A stretch of 64,000 bases of DNA from RGIG7213 sp045124505 (GCA_045124505.1 JBGVLZ010000090.1:61174-125173), one strand, 5' to 3'. Counted from the first letter of the stretch, positions 8,349-16,348 are shown. A program made the numbers and translations. Notes: a model not told the origin generated them from the sequence alone.

Positions 8349-8557
8349 AAAAGGGGTTGGCTCATTTAAGTAAAATATATATTACATTTGTAGGGGCGAC
8401 CATTGGTCGTCCGCTTCAAAATGTATAAATATACTAAAAGCGGGAGTGCGCAGTTCGCATACGAACTGCTTGCACCCCCCCTACAGAATAAATATTCAAA
8501 AAGTACACGGGGCGACTTATTTTGGAAGTTATTTCCATAAATGAGCCACCCCCTTTT
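8349..8557. repeat. MITE-like repeat, copy 1 (209 bp)
   Basis: Bounded by 20-base terminal inverted repeats with one mismatch (8349-8368 and 8538-8557; core GGCTCATTTA / TAAATGAGCC). Inside are a perfect short palindrome GACCATTGGTC near 8400 and a hairpin arm (CAGTTCG/CGAACTG, about 8450-8470). A shorter homologue lacking that arm lies at 55861-56038. No open frame and no clear target-site duplication. It sits directly after gatB. Confidence 0.8.
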
Positions 8558-8613
8558 ATATTTGTGCAACACTGTATTACTCATATGATCAACGGTCTGT
8601 TTGCTTATCTTGT

Positions 8614-8726
8614 GGGGCGTCACAATTCACATTCGTGAATTTGACGGATGCGCATAGATAGTCTTCAGGGCTTACGTGTGCATTTGTGCGCACCGTCAGT
8701 TTCGCTTATGCGAAACGTGACGCCCC
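8614..8726. repeat. Four-armed palindromic element (113 bp)
   Basis: Outer arms GGGGCGTCAC (8614-8623) and GTGACGCCCC (8717-8726) are perfect complements. Between them are two local hairpins, AATTCAC-ATTC-GTGAATT and GTTTCGC-TTAT-GCGAAAC, and an inner stem formed by TGACGG plus TGCGCA with TGCGCA plus CCGTCA. Together these give a cloverleaf-like fold. No coding potential. Not obviously part of the neighbouring MITE-like repeat. Confidence 0.7.
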
Positions 8727-8772
8727 CGAAATATCAATCCCGCAAAAGCATACTGTATTTTCACAATTTCTA

Positions 8773-8801
8773 TTGACAAATAAGTGATATTATGATAAAA
8801 T
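8773..8801 (+). promoter_or_regulatory. Sigma-A promoter of the TetR-ABC operon
   Basis: TTGACA (8773-8778), 17 bases, TAAAAT (8796-8801), about 40 bases before the TetR start. Confidence 0.75.
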
Positions 8802-8841
8802 AACATATGATATATAACATCAACTATATTACGAGGAAATT

Positions 8842-9399
8842 ATGCCGCCTAAAATTAAAATAACAAAAGAGAATATTATAAATACGGCAGTTGAGCTTGT
8901 GCGAAAAGAAGGTGCCACGGCGATAAATGCACGTTCCGTTGCGTCTTTTCTCGGCTGTTCAACACAACCTGTATTTTCTAATTTTAATACTATGGATGAG
9001 TTGCATCTGGCTGTCACAAATAAGGCGATGTCCATATGCAGAGAATATATGGAAAAAGAAGTGCAAAAGGGCGAATATCCCGTTTACAAAGCATACGGAA
9101 TGGCTTATATCGGATTTGCCAAAGAAGAAAGGGAGCTTTTTAAGCTTTTGTTTATGCATGACCGCAAGGGATCATATGACGACAGTACAGGCCTTTTTGA
9201 TCGGATGACCGGACTTGCACAGGAAAATGCGGATGTGGATGAAAGCAAAGCACAGCTTTTTCACCTTGAAATATGGGCGTGTGTTCACGGTATAGCTTCG
9301 ATGTGCGCAACGGGATATCTTGAACTCGATAAAGAATTTGCCTCGAAAATAGTTACAGATGTTTACCAAGGACTTAAAAAACGTCATAAAATGGGGTAA
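8842..9399 (+). CDS. TetR-family transcriptional regulator
   Basis: Repressor of 185 residues. The N-terminal helix-turn-helix (about 7-55) reads TKENIINTAVELVRKEGATAINARSVASFLGCSTQPVFSNFN, the classic TetR layout, and the remainder is an all-helical ligand domain resembling the TetR_C group with a WACVHGIASM helix. It is first in an operon with an ABC ATPase 4 bases downstream, a permease and a methyltransferase, so it probably controls that exporter in response to a transported compound. The ligand is unknown. Confidence 0.85.
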   Translation: MPPKIKITKENIINTAVELVRKEGATAINARSVASFLGCSTQPVFSNFNTMDELHLAVTNKAMSICREYMEKEVQKGEYPVYKAYGMAYIGFAKEERELFKLLFMHDRKGSYDDSTGLFDRMTGLAQENADVDESKAQLFHLEIWACVHGIASMCATGYLELDKEFASKIVTDVYQGLKKRHKMG

Positions 9400-9403
9400 T
9401 AAT

Positions 9404-10126
9404 ATGATTGCTATAAAAACAGAAAACTTAACCAAAAAGTACAAAGATACCGTGGCGGTCGATAACTTGAATCTTTCCGTGTTCAAGGGGGAGCTGCTGT
9501 CTTTGCTCGGCGTAAACGGAGCAGGGAAAACAACGACTGTAAAAATGCTGTCATGTCTTGCAAAGCCGACAAGCGGTGATGCTTTTTTGAACGGTAAAAG
9601 TATTTTAAATGACAGTGACTGTGTGAAATCGTTTATTGCTGTGTCACCGCAGGAAACGGCAATCGCCGAAGGGCTTTCCGTATATGAAAATCTGGAATTT
9701 ATGTGCGGTGTACACGGTTTTACAAAGGATAAAAAAAGTGAAAAAACAGCGGAGCTTTTGAAGCTTTTGTCACTCGAAGATATAAAGAATAAAAAAGCAG
9801 GGAAGCTGTCCGGAGGTCTTAAACGCAGATTAAGTATTGCCATGGCGCTTATAAGCGAACCTGAGATACTTTTCCTTGATGAACCCACACTCGGTCTTGA
9901 TGTTATTATAAGAAGCGATCTGTGGGATATTATCAGACTTTTGAAAGGCAAGGTCACTATAATTCTTACAACACATTATATGGAAGAAGCTGAAGCACTT
10001 TCGGATCGTGTTGCAATTATGAAAAACGGAAAGCTGATCGTTTGCGATACAGTAAGTAATATTAAGAAAACTGCTGAAACTGACAGCTTCGAACAAGCCT
10101 TTATCAAATTCGTAAAGGAGGCATGA
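9404..10126 (+). CDS. ABC transporter ATP-binding protein (multidrug/ABC-2 type)
   Basis: A 240-residue ATPase. Walker A GVNGAGKTT (about residue 36), Q-loop SPQE, signature LSGGLKRRL, Walker B EILFLDEPTLGLD and switch His TTHYMEEAE are all present. It resembles the CcmA/DrrA exporters. The start is ATG 9404 just after the TetR stop; an earlier in-frame start would lie inside tetR. It pairs with the ABC-2 permease that follows. The substrate cannot be inferred; drug, lipid or peptide export is usual for this arrangement. Confidence 0.9.
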   Translation: MIAIKTENLTKKYKDTVAVDNLNLSVFKGELLSLLGVNGAGKTTTVKMLSCLAKPTSGDAFLNGKSILNDSDCVKSFIAVSPQETAIAEGLSVYENLEFMCGVHGFTKDKKSEKTAELLKLLSLEDIKNKKAGKLSGGLKRRLSIAMALISEPEILFLDEPTLGLDVIIRSDLWDIIRLLKGKVTIILTTHYMEEAEALSDRVAIMKNGKLIVCDTVSNIKKTAETDSFEQAFIKFVKEA

Positions 10127-10128
10127 AA

Positions 10129-10860
10129 ATGAAAATGCTGACTTTTGCACAAAGAAATACAAAGGAAATATTGCGTGATCCTTTAAATCTTGCATTTGGA
10201 CTCGGTTTTCCGCTTGTTGTTATTTTGCTTTTGAGCGCAATACAGGCAAATATTCCCGTGCCTCTTTTTGAAATACAGCACTTGACACCTGGTATTACGG
10301 TTTTCGGTCTTTCTTTTATGACTCTGTTTTCGGCAACTCTTATTGCAAAGGACAGAAAAAGCTCATTTTTGCAGCGCCTTTACACAACACCGCTTACACC
10401 GTTTGATTTTATTTCAGGCTATACACTTCCGATAATACCTATTTCTGCCGTGCAGTGTGTTATATGTTATGTTGCCGCTGTATTTCTCGGACTTGATATT
10501 ACAGTAAACATTTTATATGCTGTCCTTTTCATAATCCCCGTATCACTGATGTACATTTCGCTGGGGCTTCTGTGCGGAAGTGTGTTTAATGACAAGCAGG
10601 TCGGCGGTATATGCGGAGCTTTGCTTACAAATCTTTCGGCGTGGATGTCAGGTGTGTGGTTTGATCTTGAGCTTGTTGGAGGAACATTCAAAAAAATCGC
10701 TTATGCGCTTCCGTTTGTTCACGCAGTTGAGGTTGAGCGTGCGGTCCTTGACGGAAATTTCAGTAATATTTTCCCGCATTTATTCTGGGTGCTCGGTTAT
10801 ACTGCGGTACTTATTTTGCTGTCGGTATTCTTTTTCTTAAAGCAAATGAAAAATCAGTGA
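10129..10860 (+). CDS. ABC-2 type permease
   Basis: Membrane protein of 243 residues with six predicted membrane segments and the usual ABC-2 beginning (RNTKEILRDPLN, then a first TM at LAFGLGFPLVVILLL). AAGGAGG at 10115-10121 gives good spacing to ATG 10129; the in-frame ATG 10123 is only two bases from the ribosome binding site and overlaps the ATPase stop. It forms the channel for the ATPase encoded just upstream, as one exporter. Confidence 0.85.
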   Translation: MKMLTFAQRNTKEILRDPLNLAFGLGFPLVVILLLSAIQANIPVPLFEIQHLTPGITVFGLSFMTLFSATLIAKDRKSSFLQRLYTTPLTPFDFISGYTLPIIPISAVQCVICYVAAVFLGLDITVNILYAVLFIIPVSLMYISLGLLCGSVFNDKQVGGICGALLTNLSAWMSGVWFDLELVGGTFKKIAYALPFVHAVEVERAVLDGNFSNIFPHLFWVLGYTAVLILLSVFFFLKQMKNQ

Positions 10861-10867
10861 GGTATGT

Positions 10868-11533
10868 ATGAAGCTTTTGATAAGTGCACTTACAAAATTT
10901 ATTTTCGGACTTATTCTTGTTGGTGTATTGCTGTTTTTGCCCGCAGGGACGTTTGATTATTCAAACGGTTGGCTTTTTATATCGCTTCTGTTCGTTCCGA
11001 TATTTATACTCGGTGTTGTTCTTTTTATAAAAGCCCCTGAACTTCTTGAAAAAAGACTTAATTCAAAAGAAAAAGAAAATGCACAAAAAGGTGTTGTAGC
11101 CGTGTCGGGGGTGCTGTTTATCTTCGGATTTGTTATCGCAGGACTTGACTATCGTTTTTCGTGGTCAAGCGTTCCTGTACCTGTTGTAATTACCGCGTCT
11201 GTCATACTTCTTGTTTCTTATGCACTGTATGCCGAGGTGATGCGTGAAAACGCATATCTGTCAAGAACTGTTGAGGTTCAAAAAGGTCAAAAGGTAATTG
11301 ATACAGGACTTTACGGCATCATCCGACACCCCATGTATGCTGTGACACTGTGGCTGTTTATATCAATCCCGATAGTGCTCGGTTCTTTTTGGTCGCTTAT
11401 TTGTTTTTTACCGTACATACCGTTGTTTGTCATAAGAATAAAGAACGAGGAGAAGGTTTTAGAAAACGGTCTTGAAGGATATACCGAATATAAGAAACGT
11501 GTAAGATACAGACTTATACCTTTTGTATGGTGA
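10868..11533 (+). CDS. Isoprenylcysteine/phospholipid methyltransferase-family membrane protein
   Basis: A 221-residue protein with about five membrane segments. The C-terminal half has the ICMT/PEMT motif: GLYGIIRHPMYA, a hydrophobic stretch, and RIKNEEKVLENGLEGYTEYKKRVRYRLIP. Such enzymes use S-adenosylmethionine to methylate a lipid-soluble substrate. It is 7 bases after the permease gene and likely in the same TetR operon, so the methylated product or a related compound may be what is exported. True substrate unknown; many bacterial members are uncharacterised. Confidence 0.75.
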   Translation: MKLLISALTKFIFGLILVGVLLFLPAGTFDYSNGWLFISLLFVPIFILGVVLFIKAPELLEKRLNSKEKENAQKGVVAVSGVLFIFGFVIAGLDYRFSWSSVPVPVVITASVILLVSYALYAEVMRENAYLSRTVEVQKGQKVIDTGLYGIIRHPMYAVTLWLFISIPIVLGSFWSLICFLPYIPLFVIRIKNEEKVLENGLEGYTEYKKRVRYRLIPFVW

Positions 11534-11587
11534 CGTTGTGTTAATTATCTTTTTACAAAATCATACAACAAAAAACAGGAAAAACTA

Positions 11588-11616
11588 TTGACAAATTTGT
11601 TTTCGTGGTGTATAAT
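11588..11616 (+). promoter_or_regulatory. Sigma-A promoter for the second T-box
   Basis: Perfect consensus: TTGACA (11588-11593), 17 bases, TATAAT (11611-11616). Confidence 0.85.
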
Positions 11617-11621
11617 TCGCA

Positions 11622-11876
11622 CATGTAAACACTGTGAAGAAAACGGCAGAAAAAGGTTTTCGCAGAGAGTCGGCGGCAGGTGTAAGCCGATAAAACTGAT
11701 TTCGGTAAGCCACATCATTTCTGAGTGGGAGAGGTGAAGACAGTAGCTTCTCACGTTAAGCCGCGTTAAGGCAAAGGGCTTTGTGATGAGTCCGAAGTGG
11801 CATTTTTATGCAAATTGAGTGGTACCGCGGATCATTCCGTCTCAAGGTTGTTAAAGGACTTTGAGACGTTTTTTGT
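11622..11876 (+). ncRNA. T-box riboswitch upstream of HTH-cupin-acyl-CoA synthetase, candidate Ile specifier
   Basis: The T-box sequence GAGTGGTACCGCGG is at 11817-11830. The terminator follows: CGTCTCAAGGT (11838-11848) with ACTTTGAGACG (11858-11868), then a run of Ts. The stem I distal elements AGAGAG (11664-11669) and GGTG are present. By layout with the aspS T-box (codon, A, four stem bases, then GGAG/TGAG), the specifier would be ATC at 11714-11716, followed by A-TTTC-TGAG, which reads Ile. The 5' side of that loop lacks the AGTA element, so the codon call is tentative. The UGGU bulge fits an A discriminator, as in tRNA-Ile. Confidence 0.85.
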
Positions 11877-11937
11877 TTTCACGCCGCTTTGAACGCAGAA
11901 AGCGATCATCAAATCTTTATGAAAGGTAGATTGAAAA

Positions 11938-14226
11938 ATGGAAAAAACAGATTTGAAAACACAGCTCTCAGAGGTTGCACAGCGAATTAGAACACTTCGC
12001 GAGATCATGGGCATTTCTGCTGAGGACATGGCGGTTAAAACAGGAGTTTCAATAGAAAACTATCTTAAATACGAATCAGGTGAGCAGGACTTCAGCTTTA
12101 CCTTTATTTATAAATGCGCAAAGCATCTCCGTGTTGACCCAACGGATCTTATAAAAGGTGAAAGTCCGACTCTTTCAAATTACACACTTACAAGAAGCGG
12201 TGAGGGACTTCCCATCACACGCCGTGAGGGTTTTAAATATCTGAATATGGCACCGCTTTTCAAACAGAAGACGGCAGAGCCGTTCTTTGTTGAAATGCCG
12301 TACTGTGCGGAAGACGCCGAAAAGCCTATCAAAACGTCTACACATGAAGGACAGGAGCTGGATATTGTTATATCAGGCAAAATGAAAGTTCAGATAGGCA
12401 ACCATACGGAAATACTCGGCGAAGGGGACTCAATATACTACAATTCTTCAGCACCTCATGGCATGGTATCTCTTGATCCCGAAGGCACAAAATTCTATGC
12501 AATAGTACTCAAAAGTACCGAAGAAAAAGCAGAAAAGGATAAGTTTGAGCAGATCGTTTCACAGCGCAAAGCAAGACGTGATGCGCACAGAACAAGCGTT
12601 GCGGCGAACTTCATTGATACTGTATGCGACGAAAACGGTGTTTTGCAGTCTATATCCTTTAAAAATGAAGATAAATACAATTTTGCTTTTGATACTGTCG
12701 ATGCAATTGCCGATAAATCCCCCGACAAGCTTGCGATGCTTCACATTTCAAACGATAAAACGGAAAGAAGATTTACGTTTGCTGACATGAAAAAGTATTC
12801 TGCAATGACAGCAAATTACTTCGAATCGCTCGGAATAAAGAAGGGCGACCGCGTAATGCTCGTTTTGAAGCGTCATTATCAGTTCTGGTTCTCAATTCTT
12901 GCGCTTCATAAGATAGGTGCTATTGCAATTCCCGCAACAAACCAGCTTATGCAGCACGATTTTGAATATAGATATAAAGCAGCGAATGTAAATGCTATTG
13001 TTTGTACATCTGACGGTGATGTTGCAAATCAGGCTGAAATAGCATCAAAAACAACGTCCCCTGACCTTATCAAGATCATTGTAGGCGAGAAAAAAGAAGG
13101 CTGGCTTGATTTCAACGAAGGCTTTGCAAAAATGTCTGACGTTTACGAAAGAACTGCAGATTCTGCCTGCGGCTTTGATCCGATGCTTATGTACTTCACA
13201 TCAGGTACAACAGGATATCCGAAGATAGCAACTCACGACTACAGATATGCAATCGGTCACTATATCACAGCAAGATATTGGCACAATGTCAATCCCGAAG
13301 GGCTTCACTTTACCATTTCAGACACGGGCTGGGGAAAAGCTGTCTGGGGCAAGCTGTACGGTCAGTGGCTGTGTGAAGCGGCAGTATTCACATATGATTT
13401 CGACAGATTTGATGCAAATGAAATACTTCCGATGTTCGCTAAGTACAATATAACAACATTCTGTGCTCCCCCCACGATGTACCGCTTCTTTATAAAAGAG
13501 GATCTTTCAAAATTCGATCTTTCAAGTATTGAATATTCTACAACTGCAGGCGAAGCACTTAACGCGGAAGTATTTGAACAGTGGCATAAGGCAACAGGTC
13601 TTACAATAATGGAAGGCTTCGGACAGACGGAAACAACGCTCAGTGTTTGCAATCTTGTCGGTACAATGCCGAAACCGGGTGCTATGGGAAGACCGAGCCC
13701 TCTATACGACGTTGATATTGTAGATGAAAACGGAAAATCGCTTCCAGACGGTGAAACGGGTGAGATCGTTATCCATACAGATAAGCACATACCTTGCGGA
13801 CTTTTCAAGGGCTATTATCTGAATGAAGAAAAGACAAACGAGGTATGGCATGACGGACTTTACCACACGGGCGACACCGCTTGGCGCGATGAAGACGGAT
13901 ATTTCTGGTATGTCGGAAGAACGGATGACGTTATCAAGTCATCTGGTTACCGTATAGGTCCGTTTGAAATTGAAAGCGTTATTATGGAGCTTCCTTACGT
14001 TCTTGAATGTGCCGTAACCGCAGTCCCCGACCCGATAAGAGGTCAGGCTATAAAAGCATCTATCGTGCTTGTAAAGGGCAAAGAGGGAACGGACGAACTC
14101 AAAAAAGAGATACAGACATATGTTAAGGAGCATACAGCACCCTATAAGTATCCCAGAGTTGTTCAGTTTATGGATTCACTTCCCAAGACTATAAGCGGAA
14201 AAATAAAGAGAAATGAGCTCAGATAA
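11938..14226 (+). CDS. HTH-cupin-AMP-dependent acyl-CoA synthetase fusion
   Basis: A 762-residue three-part protein. Residues about 10-70 form an XRE-type HTH (IRTLREIMGISAEDMAVKTGVS). Residues about 100-190 form a cupin (EGQELDIVISGKMKV, GEGDSIYYNSSAPHG). Residues about 225-762 are an ANL adenylating enzyme: YFTSGTTGYPK (P-loop), GFGQTE, YHTGDTAWRDEDGYFWYVGRTDD, and the catalytic Lys in SGKIKR. The enzyme part would activate a carboxylic acid to its acyl-CoA, with AMP and PPi. The gene is under a T-box, unusual for this family, and I infer a role in making an amino acid from an exogenous acid, possibly isoleucine from 2-methylbutyrate by reductive carboxylation. The HTH-cupin half may sense substrate or simply be a fused scaffold. 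Acyl specificity is unknown. Confidence 0.85.
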   Translation: MEKTDLKTQLSEVAQRIRTLREIMGISAEDMAVKTGVSIENYLKYESGEQDFSFTFIYKCAKHLRVDPTDLIKGESPTLSNYTLTRSGEGLPITRREGFKYLNMAPLFKQKTAEPFFVEMPYCAEDAEKPIKTSTHEGQELDIVISGKMKVQIGNHTEILGEGDSIYYNSSAPHGMVSLDPEGTKFYAIVLKSTEEKAEKDKFEQIVSQRKARRDAHRTSVAANFIDTVCDENGVLQSISFKNEDKYNFAFDTVDAIADKSPDKLAMLHISNDKTERRFTFADMKKYSAMTANYFESLGIKKGDRVMLVLKRHYQFWFSILALHKIGAIAIPATNQLMQHDFEYRYKAANVNAIVCTSDGDVANQAEIASKTTSPDLIKIIVGEKKEGWLDFNEGFAKMSDVYERTADSACGFDPMLMYFTSGTTGYPKIATHDYRYAIGHYITARYWHNVNPEGLHFTISDTGWGKAVWGKLYGQWLCEAAVFTYDFDRFDANEILPMFAKYNITTFCAPPTMYRFFIKEDLSKFDLSSIEYSTTAGEALNAEVFEQWHKATGLTIMEGFGQTETTLSVCNLVGTMPKPGAMGRPSPLYDVDIVDENGKSLPDGETGEIVIHTDKHIPCGLFKGYYLNEEKTNEVWHDGLYHTGDTAWRDEDGYFWYVGRTDDVIKSSGYRIGPFEIESVIMELPYVLECAVTAVPDPIRGQAIKASIVLVKGKEGTDELKKEIQTYVKEHTAPYKYPRVVQFMDSLPKTISGKIKRNELR

Positions 14227-14243
14227 GCTTATAAAATAAATAG

Positions 14244-14285
14244 AATCACCTGTGATGTGCTTTACACATTGCAGGTGATTTTTTG
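14244..14285 (+). terminator. Terminator of the synthetase gene
   Basis: AATCACCTG (14244-14252) pairs with CAGGTGATT (14272-14280) with an inner TGTG/CACA stem, followed by TTTTT. Confidence 0.85.
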
Positions 14286-14434
14286 CGGATCTTTTTATTT
14301 AAAGAGAGTAGACCCACAGCATAAATAACTCACAGTATTGTTCTTTTAGAGCTATTTATAGTCCGAATTGTATCATATATAGCCTATGTTGTCAAGTATC
14401 AAAGGGTATAATAATAAAAAAACTCGGAGAAATT

Positions 14435-14677
14435 ATGGATACTTGTACGGCTGTAAAGAACAGAATACTGCATTTGTGCGGAGAAAAGCAGATGTCAATT
14501 TATAAACTTGCAATTGAATCTGCTGTACCTGCATCTACAATAAAAAATATTTTGTACGGAAAAAGCACAAATCCCGGTATCGTTACGATAAAGATGCTTT
14601 GCGACGGCTTTGGAATATCGCTTATTGATTTTTTCAATACAGATGATTTTCTTTCTCTTGAGCAGGAGATAAAATGA
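14435..14677 (+). CDS. Small XRE-family HTH regulator
   Basis: An 80-residue single HTH domain (about 5-68): ILHLCGEKQMSIYKLAIESAV, then STIKNILYGKSTNPGIVTIKMLCDGFGISLIDFF, the pattern of Clostridial Cro/C1-like regulators. It is transcribed alone between two terminators. The target is unknown. CTCGGAGAAATT before the ATG supplies the ribosome binding site. Confidence 0.8.
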   Translation: MDTCTAVKNRILHLCGEKQMSIYKLAIESAVPASTIKNILYGKSTNPGIVTIKMLCDGFGISLIDFFNTDDFLSLEQEIK

Positions 14678-14698
14678 AATATCATGCCATATTTAAAG

Positions 14699-14733
14699 AT
14701 CAACCGACGGGAATATTGTCGGTTGATTTTTCA
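14699..14733 (+). terminator. Terminator after the small HTH gene
   Basis: ATCAACCGAC (14699-14708) with GTCGGTTGAT (14718-14727), then TTTTTC. Confidence 0.85.
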
Positions 14734-14782
14734 TAGAAATGGAAAAATCATTTTCTGACTTGCTTTATAAGTCTGTTTAGGG

Positions 14783-14811
14783 TTGACATTTTTATGTTTG
14801 GGTGATATAAT
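14783..14811 (+). promoter_or_regulatory. Sigma-A promoter of ychF
   Basis: TTGACA (14783-14788), 17 bases, TATAAT (14806-14811); about 38 bases before the start codon. Confidence 0.85.
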
Positions 14812-14849
14812 TGTAATGTTAAAATATTGATATTATGAGGATATAAAAT

Positions 14850-15947
14850 ATGAAACTTGGTATAGTAGGACTTCCGAATGTAGGTAAAAGTACTTTGTTT
14901 AATGCAATAACAAAGGCAGGGGCTGAATGTGCAAATTATCCTTTTTGTACGATTGAGCCTAATGTGGGTGTTGTTCCCGTTCCCGATTACCGCCTTGACG
15001 TACTTGCTGAAATGTACAATCCGCAGAAGTACACACCTGCAGTTATTGAATTTGTTGATATCGCAGGACTTGTAAAGGGCGCATCACACGGCGAAGGTCT
15101 CGGAAATAAATTTTTGTCGCACATAAGAGAGGTTGACGCCATCGTTCACGTTGTCAGATGCTTTGAAAATGAAAATATTATACACGTTGAAGGCGATGTT
15201 GACTCTATCCGTGACGTTGAAACTATAAATACAGAGCTTATTTTGTCTGACATGGAAATTGTACAAAAGAGAATTGACAAGGACGAAAAGCTTCTTAAAG
15301 CGGACAAGTCGATACTTCCCGAAATAGAATTTCTCAAAAAGCTTGCAGTACACCTTGATGTGGGCAAAACAGCACGCTGTATTGAAATGACGGATGATGA
15401 AAAAGAAATAATGGCAACGCTTCCGCTTCTTTCCGCAAAGCCCGTTATATATGCGGCGAATGTTTCCGAAGATGAGGTGTCGGGTGAGCCGCTTGATAAC
15501 AAGAATTACATTGCACTCAAGGAATATGCAGAAAGCGAAAACTCGGAGATAATTCCTGTTTGTGCTTCTCTTGAATTTGAAATTGCAGCCCTTGACGAAG
15601 AGGAAGCAAAAGCATTTTTGGAAGAGCTCGGAATGGGACAAAGCGGTCTTGACAGACTTATCAAGGCAAGCTATAAGCTTTTAGGACTCATCAGCTTCTT
15701 AACGGCCGGTCCCCAGGAAGTACGTGCGTGGACGATCAAAAACGGCACAAAAGCGCCGGGCGCTGCGGGAAAGATACATTCCGACTTTGAACGTGGATTT
15801 ATAAGAGCTGAAATTGTCGGCTTCGACGATCTTGTTGCTTGCGGAAAAAATATGGCAACAGCAAGAGAAAAAGGACTTATCAGAAGCGAAGGTAAGGAAT
15901 ATGTAATGAAAGACGGCGACGTAACGCTGTTCAGATTTAATGTTTAA
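14850..15947 (+). CDS. ychF: Redox-regulated ATPase/GTPase YchF (Obg family)
   Basis: Universally conserved Obg-family P-loop NTPase that binds ATP and associates with ribosomes. Length (365) is typical. Motifs: GLPNVGKSTLFNAIT (G1), a switch with YPFCTIEPNVGVV, DIAGLVKGASHGEGLG (G3), an NVSE-type G4 in place of NKxD (which accounts for the ATP preference), and a C-terminal TGS domain (FLTAGPQEVRAWTI, APGAAGKIHSDFERGFIRAE). It is monocistronic with its own promoter and terminator. Confidence 0.95.
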   Translation: MKLGIVGLPNVGKSTLFNAITKAGAECANYPFCTIEPNVGVVPVPDYRLDVLAEMYNPQKYTPAVIEFVDIAGLVKGASHGEGLGNKFLSHIREVDAIVHVVRCFENENIIHVEGDVDSIRDVETINTELILSDMEIVQKRIDKDEKLLKADKSILPEIEFLKKLAVHLDVGKTARCIEMTDDEKEIMATLPLLSAKPVIYAANVSEDEVSGEPLDNKNYIALKEYAESENSEIIPVCASLEFEIAALDEEEAKAFLEELGMGQSGLDRLIKASYKLLGLISFLTAGPQEVRAWTIKNGTKAPGAAGKIHSDFERGFIRAEIVGFDDLVACGKNMATAREKGLIRSEGKEYVMKDGDVTLFRFNV

Positions 15948-15957
15948 TATACAAAAT

Positions 15958-15986
15958 AAAAACCCGTCGGAAACGACGGGTTTTAC
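15958..15986 (+). terminator. Terminator of ychF
   Basis: AAAACCCGTCG (15959-15969), GAAA loop, CGACGGGTTTT (15974-15984). Confidence 0.9.
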
Positions 15987-16042
15987 GACTATTGACTATA
16001 AAAAATTCTGATGTTTTGTGTATAAATTCGAACCTTTGGGAA

Positions 16043-16225
16043 TTCAGTGAAATCGTTCACTTTCACTCACGGCGAAATAATTCACTTGGTGAATTGTGAA
16101 TTTGATGCTGCCGCATCAAGTGAAATTAAATCCACCAACTCGCCGTCGAGGCGAATTTCACACGCCGCAGGCGTATTTCATATTGCAAAGCAATATTTCA
16201 TCCACCCGTAAGGGTGGATTTAATT
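16043..16225. repeat. Array of short hairpins with TTTCA spacers
   Basis: At least seven adjacent small palindromes, each with a 3-5 base loop: AGTGAA/TTCACT, TTCAC/GTGAA, TGATGC/GCATCA, TCGCC/GGCGA, ACGCC/GGCGT, ATATTGC/GCAATAT and TCCACCC/GGGTGGA. The later ones are separated by a constant TTTCA. An outer 13-base stem (16124-16136 with 16213-16225) could enclose the last four hairpins and competes with the last one. It is not CRISPR: the repeats differ in sequence and there are no spacers. On the minus strand it directly follows the tRNA-Thr terminator. A decayed relative lies after tRNA-Leu. Confidence 0.75.
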
Positions 16226-16261
16226 GAAAATGACAGATTCCTGTCGGAATCTGTCATTTTC
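16226..16261 (-). terminator. Terminator of tRNA-Thr
   Basis: Perfect 15-base stem (16226-16240 with 16247-16261) and a six-base loop, immediately 3' of the tRNA on the minus strand. Confidence 0.8.
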
Positions 16262-16337
16262 TGGAGCTGCTAGACAGAGTCGAACTGTCGACCTCATCCT
16301 TACCAAGGATGTGCTCTGCCAGCTGAGCCATAGCAGC
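16262..16337 (-). tRNA. tRNA-Thr (GGT)
   Basis: A 76-nt cloverleaf on the minus strand. Acceptor GCTGCTA pairs with TAGCAGC, then T and an encoded CCA. D arm GCTCAGCTGGCAGAGC. Anticodon stem CATCC/GGATG with loop TTGGTAA gives GGT (Thr). T arm GACAG-TTCGACT-CTGTC. All standard elements are present. Confidence 0.95.
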
Positions 16338-16348
16338 ACAACACTTGT

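Noticed and set aside
9172..9957. 261-codon antisense frame
   Set aside because: It runs opposite to the ABC ATPase and part of tetR, both of which have full family motifs; no start signal or motif of its own.
16043..16225. Possible CRISPR array
   Set aside because: The palindromes differ from one another and are joined by a five-base spacer; there are no constant repeats of 25-35 bases and no cas genes.
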